From NCBI RefSeq assembly GCF_032075065.1, contig NZ_DAMAZC010000001.1, positions 9,356-73,355 on the forward strand: DNA of 64,000 bases. Reading direction: 5' to 3'. Position 1 is the first letter of the stretch; each line of letters starts with the position of its first letter. Source of the DNA: Atlantibacter sp032075065 (GTDB taxonomy: Bacteria > Pseudomonadota > Gammaproteobacteria > Enterobacterales > Enterobacteriaceae). Position numbers and translations under genes: made by a program. Of this stretch, positions 59,041-64,000 are shown one piece after another. The notes below the pieces were generated by a model. It was not told where the DNA came from and did not search any database. It saw only the letters and a list, made by a program, of their open reading frames with translations.

Positions 59041-60225
59041 ATGGCCGGCAGACCACGCAAAAGGGAAAACAGACATTTCCCCGACTACCTCTATTTTGAT
59101 AAAGAAACCGGGCAATACCGGTTTCAACTCATAACCGGTAAGAGAAAAAGCATTGGTAATGATCGGGCGGTGGCGATCGCTATCGCCCGTGAATACAACC
59201 TGCGAATGCGCCCTGATATGGTTCCGTCAATTGAAAGCCTGGTGAGGGAATCAGGAGGAATAAATGGAGAGGCCAGGCCGTTTGCTGAGCATGCCCAGGC
59301 GTTACTCGACAGGGCCATACGTGATGAGAACCCCGGTACCGACGCGAAAGCGGTATGGCTCAACGACATCGAGCGGGTGAAAGAATTTTTCTCAGATATT
59401 TACGCCTGCGATATCGATCTTGAACACGTGAATGCCTATATCAAAAAATATCACAGCGAGGCGTCTGCTAACGTGCAGAACAGGAAGGTGAGCTTTCTTA
59501 AAAAACTTTTTAGTTATGCGGTCGACGAATCTTTGATGATGGATAACCCGGCGGAACGCAAGAAAATGCGCCGCGTCGATTCGAAAGCCCGTCGCCGACT
59601 TACCCTTGCTGACTTTAATAAAATACACCGGGCAGCGCCGCTATGGCTTCAAACGGCTATGGATCTGGCTATGCAAACCACGCATGCCCGCCTTGAAGTC
59701 TCTCGCATCCGTTATTCAATAAAGCAGCCTGGCCAGGGGATATGTGGCTGCGTCTGGTTCCCAGAACCTCAGGGCGATATCTATGGCACGCTTTATATTC
59801 ACCGCCAGAAAGTTCAGCACAAAGAGGCTTCGCACGTCGCCATACCGATCGGGCCGGTATTAAGGGACATTATCGAACGCAGCCGCGACAACGTTGCAAG
59901 TCCGTATGTTGTGCACCGCCTACCCCTCAAGCGTAGCAACCCCACCAGCAAAGAGGTGCGCCATCCGACACAGGTGGCACCCGACTATCTGAGCCGGTCA
60001 TTTTCAGCGATGCGTGATCAGGTTGGCGTTGGCGCAGGACTACCGGAAGATCAGCGCCCTACTTTTCACGAGATCCGGGCGCTGTCAGCTTTCCTGTTTA
60101 ATAAGCAGGGAATAGATCCCCAGGGGAGGATGGCACACAGCGATGCGAAGTCTACGAAGATCTATACCGAGAACCACATCGATTGGGTTTGCGTGCCACA
60201 CGGCGAAATAAAAACAGCCTCATAA
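59041..60225 (+). CDS. int: Lambda-type tyrosine integrase
   Basis: 394-residue site-specific recombinase. An N-terminal arm-binding domain (MAGRPRKRENRHFPDYLY) precedes a core-binding domain (about 75-175) and catalytic domain. Catalytic residues are visible: Arg217 (THARLEV), Lys257 (HRQKVQH), His343/Arg346 (FHEIRAL), His366 (MAHSDAKST) and Tyr375 (KIYTENH). It sits next to attR, and candidate arm-type sites flank both att sites. It integrates the phage into proL. Confidence 0.93.
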   Translation: MAGRPRKRENRHFPDYLYFDKETGQYRFQLITGKRKSIGNDRAVAIAIAREYNLRMRPDMVPSIESLVRESGGINGEARPFAEHAQALLDRAIRDENPGTDAKAVWLNDIERVKEFFSDIYACDIDLEHVNAYIKKYHSEASANVQNRKVSFLKKLFSYAVDESLMMDNPAERKKMRRVDSKARRRLTLADFNKIHRAAPLWLQTAMDLAMQTTHARLEVSRIRYSIKQPGQGICGCVWFPEPQGDIYGTLYIHRQKVQHKEASHVAIPIGPVLRDIIERSRDNVASPYVVHRLPLKRSNPTSKEVRHPTQVAPDYLSRSFSAMRDQVGVGAGLPEDQRPTFHEIRALSAFLFNKQGIDPQGRMAHSDAKSTKIYTENHIDWVCVPHGEIKTAS

Positions 60226-60356
60226 GTGATGGCGAAATTGGGGGTTAACTCGTTGATGTATATAGAGAGGGTTTTGCAAAAAATGCACTGTTTGTATATC
60301 CATACGAAACGAACGCAAACCCTTGTGCGGCGCGGGTTTAAAGGGGTTTGACTCGT
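60226..60356. other. Phage attachment arm next to integrase
   Basis: 131 bp between int and the core repeat. It contains GATGGCGAAA at 60228 (one change from the attL-side repeats) and two copies of ACTCGTTG (60247-60254 and 60351-60358), each preceded closely by GGGGTT. These are candidate Int, Xis or IHF sites; no gene is present. Confidence 0.5.
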
Positions 60357-60462
60357 TGTCATGGGGTGTCAGGGGTCGGAGGTTCAAATCCTCTCGTGCC
60401 GACCAAAATTCCCTAAGAAAACCAACCCACTGCGGTTGGTTTTTTTATGCCTGCGATTTGGC
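60357..60462. repeat. attR: right 106-bp attachment repeat (proL 3' remnant)
   Basis: Identical to 20779-20884. It contains the tRNA-Pro 3' half and its terminator without a 5' half, so it is the displaced end of the original host gene and not a second tRNA. Confidence 0.95.
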
Positions 60463-60494
60463 ACTTATACTTCCCTTAAACAAGGGAGGTCACT

Positions 60495-61169
60495 ATGTGC
60501 GGACGCTTCGCCCAGGCGCAAACGCGTGAAGCTTATCTCAGCCAGCTCGCTAAAGAGTTAGAACGCGATATTCCTTACGATCCTGAACCCATTGGCCGCT
60601 ATAACGTCGCGCCAGGCACTAAAGTGCTGCTATTAAACGAGCGCGAGGCGCAGCTGCATCTCGACCCCGTCCACTGGGGTTACGCGCCGGGGTGGTGGGA
60701 TAAAGCGCCGCTGATCAATGCGCGCGTGGAAACCGCCGCCTCCAGCCGCATGTTCAAGCCGCTGTGGCAGCATGGCCGGGCGATTGTTTTCGCCGATGGG
60801 TGGTTTGAATGGAAAAAAGCAGGCGATAAAAAGCAGCCGTATTTTATTTATCGCCAGGACAGGAAACCGCTGTTTTTTGCCGCCATTGGCAGTACCCCGT
60901 TTGAGCGCGGCGATGAAAACGAAGGCTTTCTCATCGTTACCGCCGCCGCGGATAAGGGGCTGATCGATATCCACGACCGACGCCCGCTGGTGCTAACGCC
61001 CGAAGCGGCGCTGGCGTGGATGAGCCAGGATATCGGCGGCAAAGAAGCCGAAGAGATTGTCAAAGACGGCGCGGTTCCAGCTGGCGATTTTAGCTGGCAT
61101 CCGGTGACGCGCAGCGTCGGGAATATCAGAAATCAGGGAGCGGAGTTGATCGCGCCGCTGGAGGAATAA
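60495..61169 (+). CDS. yedK: SRAP-domain abasic-site protein YedK (HMCES family)
   Basis: 224-residue SOS-response-associated peptidase family protein that forms a thiazolidine crosslink with abasic sites in single-stranded DNA. The catalytic Cys2 follows the initiator Met (MCGRFAQ). Other conserved residues are in INARVETA (Asn), GWFEW (Glu) and DIHDRRP (His). AGGGAGG precedes the ATG. It is the first host gene after the prophage. Confidence 0.93.
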   Translation: MCGRFAQAQTREAYLSQLAKELERDIPYDPEPIGRYNVAPGTKVLLLNEREAQLHLDPVHWGYAPGWWDKAPLINARVETAASSRMFKPLWQHGRAIVFADGWFEWKKAGDKKQPYFIYRQDRKPLFFAAIGSTPFERGDENEGFLIVTAAADKGLIDIHDRRPLVLTPEAALAWMSQDIGGKEAEEIVKDGAVPAGDFSWHPVTRSVGNIRNQGAELIAPLEE

Positions 61170-61171
61170 CG

Positions 61172-62047
61172 CTATTTATGACTCCAGTAGGCCATAAAGT
61201 TTACGCAGGCCCGGTCGAGATTACGTTCGCCGGTAAGATAGCGGCGCAGATTTTTTACCGTGGAGGACTCCCCGGCAACCCAGGCGTAGAACGGTTTTTT
61301 ACCTTCGGCACGCTCCCAGATTTCGTCCTCCAGCAGACTACTGGAGGCCAGCGACTGCGCCTGGCATTGCGCCCATGCCGGAATATCTACCCTCGCTTTC
61401 ACCTCTTCGAGCAGCGCTTCGCCATAACGTTCGGACTCGCGCGCAATCCAGTGTACGCGGGCAAAACCAAACGCGCTTACGTCATGAATATCTTCTTTAT
61501 GCGGTACTTCGATAAACGCCTGCACCGCAGGCGGATGCGCGGATTTCGCCAGTTGTTCAAGAATGCCCAGGGCGGCAGGCAGCGCGGTTTCGTCGGCGAT
61601 CAGCAACGCCTGATTAAAATTGTCAGGCGGTACCCACTCGTAGCCGCCGCTGTCGCCATCAAACGCCGCGTCGGGCGCAACCACCAGCAGCCGCTCGCCA
61701 GGGCATGCGTGAGTCGCCCAGCGCGATGCCGGACCGTTTTCCCCGTGCAAAACAAATTCCACGTCCATTTCCCGGGCGTCGCGGCGCAGCGCCCGTAGCG
61801 TATAGGTGCGCATTACTGGCCGGGTTTCTTTCGGCAGAGCCAGATAATCCTGATACCAGTTATCCCCCTCCCCTAATCCCTGTGGAAACACGCCGTTTTC
61901 GCTGAACAGCAGTTTGATGCGCTGGTCCGGCGCTTCGTGCTTCATCTGCGCCAGCTCGTCGCCGGTAAACACGCAGCGCAGCAGCGATGGGGTGATCTGA
62001 TGACGAGATTTCAGCGTGAGGTCAAACAGTCGATAGCTGGCGGCCAT
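61172..62047 (-). CDS. Siderophore-interacting protein (ViuB/YqjH-type ferric reductase)
   Basis: 291-residue cytoplasmic FAD-dependent ferric-siderophore reductase of the SIP family, which releases iron from imported siderophores. The FAD-binding motif is RTYTLR at residues 80-85, with GPASRWA and GERLLVVAPD following; the C-terminal NAD(P)H domain ends CVNFMAYW. The start at 62047 (MAASYRLF) has AAGGAT upstream; the frame extends 26 codons further without support. Divergent from iutA over 221 bp, pointing to joint iron control. Confidence 0.88.
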   Translation of the reverse strand: MAASYRLFDLTLKSRHQITPSLLRCVFTGDELAQMKHEAPDQRIKLLFSENGVFPQGLGEGDNWYQDYLALPKETRPVMRTYTLRALRRDAREMDVEFVLHGENGPASRWATHACPGERLLVVAPDAAFDGDSGGYEWVPPDNFNQALLIADETALPAALGILEQLAKSAHPPAVQAFIEVPHKEDIHDVSAFGFARVHWIARESERYGEALLEEVKARVDIPAWAQCQAQSLASSSLLEDEIWERAEGKKPFYAWVAGESSTVKNLRRYLTGERNLDRACVNFMAYWSHK

Positions 62048-62160
62048 AGCGATAGATCCTTGTCGAACGGATGAGCGGGCTGATAACCCCTCAATAAATA
62101 AGGAAATCTTGATGAAGATTTGCAAGCAAATATTGCAAAAACGCTTGTCTTTGTAAATGT

Positions 62161-62186
62161 AATAAATATCATTATGAGAATAATTA
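62161..62186. promoter_or_regulatory. Candidate Fur box between SIP gene and iutA
   Basis: The segment AATAAATATCATTATGAGAA followed by TAATTA contains hexamers close to the Fur repeat GATAAT/ATTATC in both orientations. It lies in the divergent intergenic region where iron-responsive promoters are expected. Match is partial. Confidence 0.5.
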
Positions 62187-62268
62187 CCAATTCAAATTAA
62201 AGCATCTGCAACCGCTTGTGCTGCGTCTTTATCGGGGCAAGGCACGTAACTTAATGGAATAACAACTG

Positions 62269-64000
62269 ATGATAGCCAACCGCCGTACCCGCTGGGTGCT
62301 GAACCCCGTGCTGCTTGCCATGCTCTCCACGCCTGCTTTCGCTGCTGATACCAAAGACGATACCCTGGTGGTGTCCGCCAACCGCGCGCACCGCAGCGCC
62401 ACCGATATGGCGCAAACCACCTGGGTGATTGAAAAGCAGGAAATCGAACAGCAGATGCAGGGCGGCAAAGAGATCAAAGAGATCCTCGCCCAGTTGATCC
62501 CGGGGATGGACGTCAGCAGCCAGGGCCGCACCAACTACGGCATGAATATGCGTGGCCGTTCGATGATGGTGATGGTGGACGGCGTGCGCCTCAACTCATC
62601 GCGTACCGACAGCCGCCAGCTGGATGCCATCGATCCGTTTAATATCGATCGCATCGAGGTCATTTCCGGCGCGACGTCGCTGTACGGCGGCGGCAGTACT
62701 GGCGGGTTGATTAATATCGTCACCAAAAAAGGTCAGCCGGAGCAGGAAGTCGAACTCCAGTTGGGCGGTAAAAGCGGCTTTAACAGCCATAACGATCATG
62801 ATGAAAACGTTGCGGCAGCGGTAAGCGGCGGCAACGATAACGCATCGGGCCGCATGTCGGTCTCGTATCAGCGTTTTGGTGGCTGGTATGATGGCAACGG
62901 CGATGAAGTCATTATCGATAATACCCAGACCGGCTTACAGTATTCCGATCGTCTGGACGTGATGGGCACCGGGACGATTAATATTAATGACACCCAGCAG
63001 CTCCAGCTCACCACCCAGTACTACAAAAGCCAGGCGGATGGCGATCACGGCCTGTATCTGGGCCGTAACTTCTCCGCCGTTACCGGCCAGGGCAAGGCGT
63101 ATAACGCCAGCAATCTTGATTCCGATCGTATCCCGGCCACCGAACGTCACTTAATCAATCTTCAATACTCCAACACCGATTTCTGGGGCCAGGATTTGGT
63201 GGCGCAGATTTATTATCGTGATGAATCGCTGACCTTTTATCCGTTCCCGACGCTGGGCCGTACCGGCGTCACCAGCATTGGCGCTTCCCAGCAGAAAACC
63301 GATTTTTACGGCGGCAAACTGACGCTTAATAGCACGCTGTTCGATAGCCTGAATCTGACCTACGGTGTGGATGCTGAGCATGAAACTTTCGACGCTAACC
63401 AGCAGTTCTTCGATCTGGCAAAAGCCCAGCAGTCTGGCGGGATGACGCTGGATAACAGCTACAACGTGGGGCGCTACCCGAGCTACAGCATCACTAACCT
63501 CGCGCCGTTCCTGCAAACCAGCTATGACATTAACGACATCTTTACCCTGAGCGGCGGCGTGCGCTACCAGCACACTGAAAACAAAGTGGATGATTTTGTC
63601 GGCTACGCCCAGCAGCAGGCGATTGCCACCGGCGCGGCGACCTCCGCGGACGCGGTGCCGGGCGGCAAAACCGATTACAACAACTTCCTGTTCAATGCCG
63701 GTCTGCTGGCGCACCTGACCGAACGCCAACAAACCTGGTTTAACTTCTCCCAGGGCTTTGAAATCCCGGATCTGGCCAAGTATTACGGTTCCGGCACTTA
63801 CCGTCTGAATAACGGCCATTACCAGTTGCTGAACAGCGTGAACGTTAACGACTCAACGCTGGACGGCATCAAAGTCAACTCCTATGAGCTTGGCTGGCGT
63901 TATACCGGGGATAATCTGCGTACCCAGTTGGCGGCCTACTATTCTCTGTCCGACAAAACGATTTCCATCAACAAAACCGACATGACCATCAATCTCGACG
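62269..64000 (+). CDS. iutA: Aerobactin-type TonB-dependent receptor IutA (3' truncated by window)
   Basis: 577 codons visible, open to the window edge. The signal peptide ends near LSTPAFA, followed by a TonB-box-like DTLVVSAN. The plug domain shows AQTTWVIE, LIPGMDVSSQGRTNYGMNMRGR, SRQLDAIDPFNIDRIEVISGATSLYGGGSTGGLINIVT, all closely matching E. coli IutA. Barrel segments such as YYRDESLTFYPFPT and GGVRYQHTENKVDDF also match. It imports ferric-aerobactin across the outer membrane. No iucABCD genes are adjacent on this side. Confidence 0.9.
   Translation, partial: MIANRRTRWVLNPVLLAMLSTPAFAADTKDDTLVVSANRAHRSATDMAQTTWVIEKQEIEQQMQGGKEIKEILAQLIPGMDVSSQGRTNYGMNMRGRSMMVMVDGVRLNSSRTDSRQLDAIDPFNIDRIEVISGATSLYGGGSTGGLINIVTKKGQPEQEVELQLGGKSGFNSHNDHDENVAAAVSGGNDNASGRMSVSYQRFGGWYDGNGDEVIIDNTQTGLQYSDRLDVMGTGTININDTQQLQLTTQYYKSQADGDHGLYLGRNFSAVTGQGKAYNASNLDSDRIPATERHLINLQYSNTDFWGQDLVAQIYYRDESLTFYPFPTLGRTGVTSIGASQQKTDFYGGKLTLNSTLFDSLNLTYGVDAEHETFDANQQFFDLAKAQQSGGMTLDNSYNVGRYPSYSITNLAPFLQTSYDINDIFTLSGGVRYQHTENKVDDFVGYAQQQAIATGAATSADAVPGGKTDYNNFLFNAGLLAHLTERQQTWFNFSQGFEIPDLAKYYGSGTYRLNNGHYQLLNSVNVNDSTLDGIKVNSYELGWRYTGDNLRTQLAAYYSLSDKTISINKTDMTINLD

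Larger units (their letters stand above)
20779..60462. mobile_element. SfV/P27-like prophage integrated in proL
   Basis: About 39.6-kb prophage between two 106-bp repeats. It combines a HK97-type head module with a Mu-type contractile tail, a self-cleaving repressor, replication, lysis and packaging genes, excisionase and lambda-type integrase. All essential morphogenetic modules appear uninterrupted, so the element may be inducible; the single sequence gap falls in an accessory repeat gene. Accessory genes include a UmuD'-like pair, a secreted-protein moron, a PerC-like regulator, a Dam-like methylase and a Lar-like protein. Confidence 0.95.

Noticed and set aside
60361..60405. Apparent second tRNA-Pro at the right prophage end
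   Set aside because: Only the 3' half from the anticodon stem onward is present; it is the attR remnant of proL and cannot fold as a tRNA.
63151..63819. 222-codon open frame antisense to iutA
   Set aside because: It is the mirror of a strongly coding GC-rich gene, has no ribosome-binding site and no recognisable protein features.

Overview
The window is enterobacterial chromosome (family Enterobacteriaceae, moderately GC-rich) carrying one nearly complete prophage. Gene order in the first 20.8 kb, efpL-yeiQ-yeiR-lpxT-mepS-pdeN-yejABEF-yejG-bcr-rsuA-radD-rplY-yejK-yejL-yejM-proL, is the backbone known from E. coli. The proteins are clearly divergent from E. coli, so this is a related genus; I do not name it. 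A run of 100 N at 54773-54872 shows that this is a scaffolded draft assembly.

Host left part (1-20827): translation factor EfpL; a mannitol-dehydrogenase-family oxidoreductase; a COG0523 metal-binding GTPase; lipid A phosphotransferase LpxT; murein endopeptidase MepS; c-di-GMP phosphodiesterase PdeN; the YejABEF oligopeptide importer; YejG; the Bcr exporter with the RsuA pseudouridine synthase; RadD helicase; ribosomal protein L25; nucleoid protein YejK; YejL; the envelope regulator YejM; and tRNA-Pro(GGG).

Prophage (20779-60462, bounded by 106-bp direct repeats that cover the 3' half of proL and its terminator): an HK97-type head (TerS, TerL, portal, protease, capsid) joined to a Mu-type contractile tail (sheath, tube, chaperones, tape measure, gp43-gp48-like baseplate, tail fibre), the architecture of SfV/P27-like phages. 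Late genes, lysis genes (two holin-like proteins, GH19 endolysin, Rz/Rz1) and early lytic genes all run leftward. The immunity switch at 51.1-52.0 kb has a self-cleaving repressor and at least four copies of a 19-bp operator. To its right, a repressor-controlled promoter drives a rightward accessory operon (yfdP/yfdQ-like, a leucine-repeat protein, a YfdR fragment fusion, a PAPS-reductase-like protein, Ea22-like proteins, Lar-like protein) that ends in excisionase and integrase. The leftmost prophage genes form a LexA-box-controlled pair encoding a precleaved UmuD'-like protein without the self-cleavage residues.

Host right part (60495-64000): the DNA-protein crosslink protein YedK, then a siderophore-interacting reductase divergent from an aerobactin-type receptor (iutA) that runs off the window. 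No aerobactin biosynthesis genes are visible next to the receptor.

Most interesting signals: the UmuD'-like/LexA-box module and a separate LexA-DNA-binding-domain-only protein; five exact-period 22-bp iterons inside the replication gene (candidate phage origin); an autonomous secreted-protein moron between tape measure and gp43; the operator array; a three-way-junction RNA candidate upstream of yfdP; the near-identical 60-bp repeat gene broken by the assembly gap; and a canonical T TTT TTC frameshift in the tail chaperone gene.
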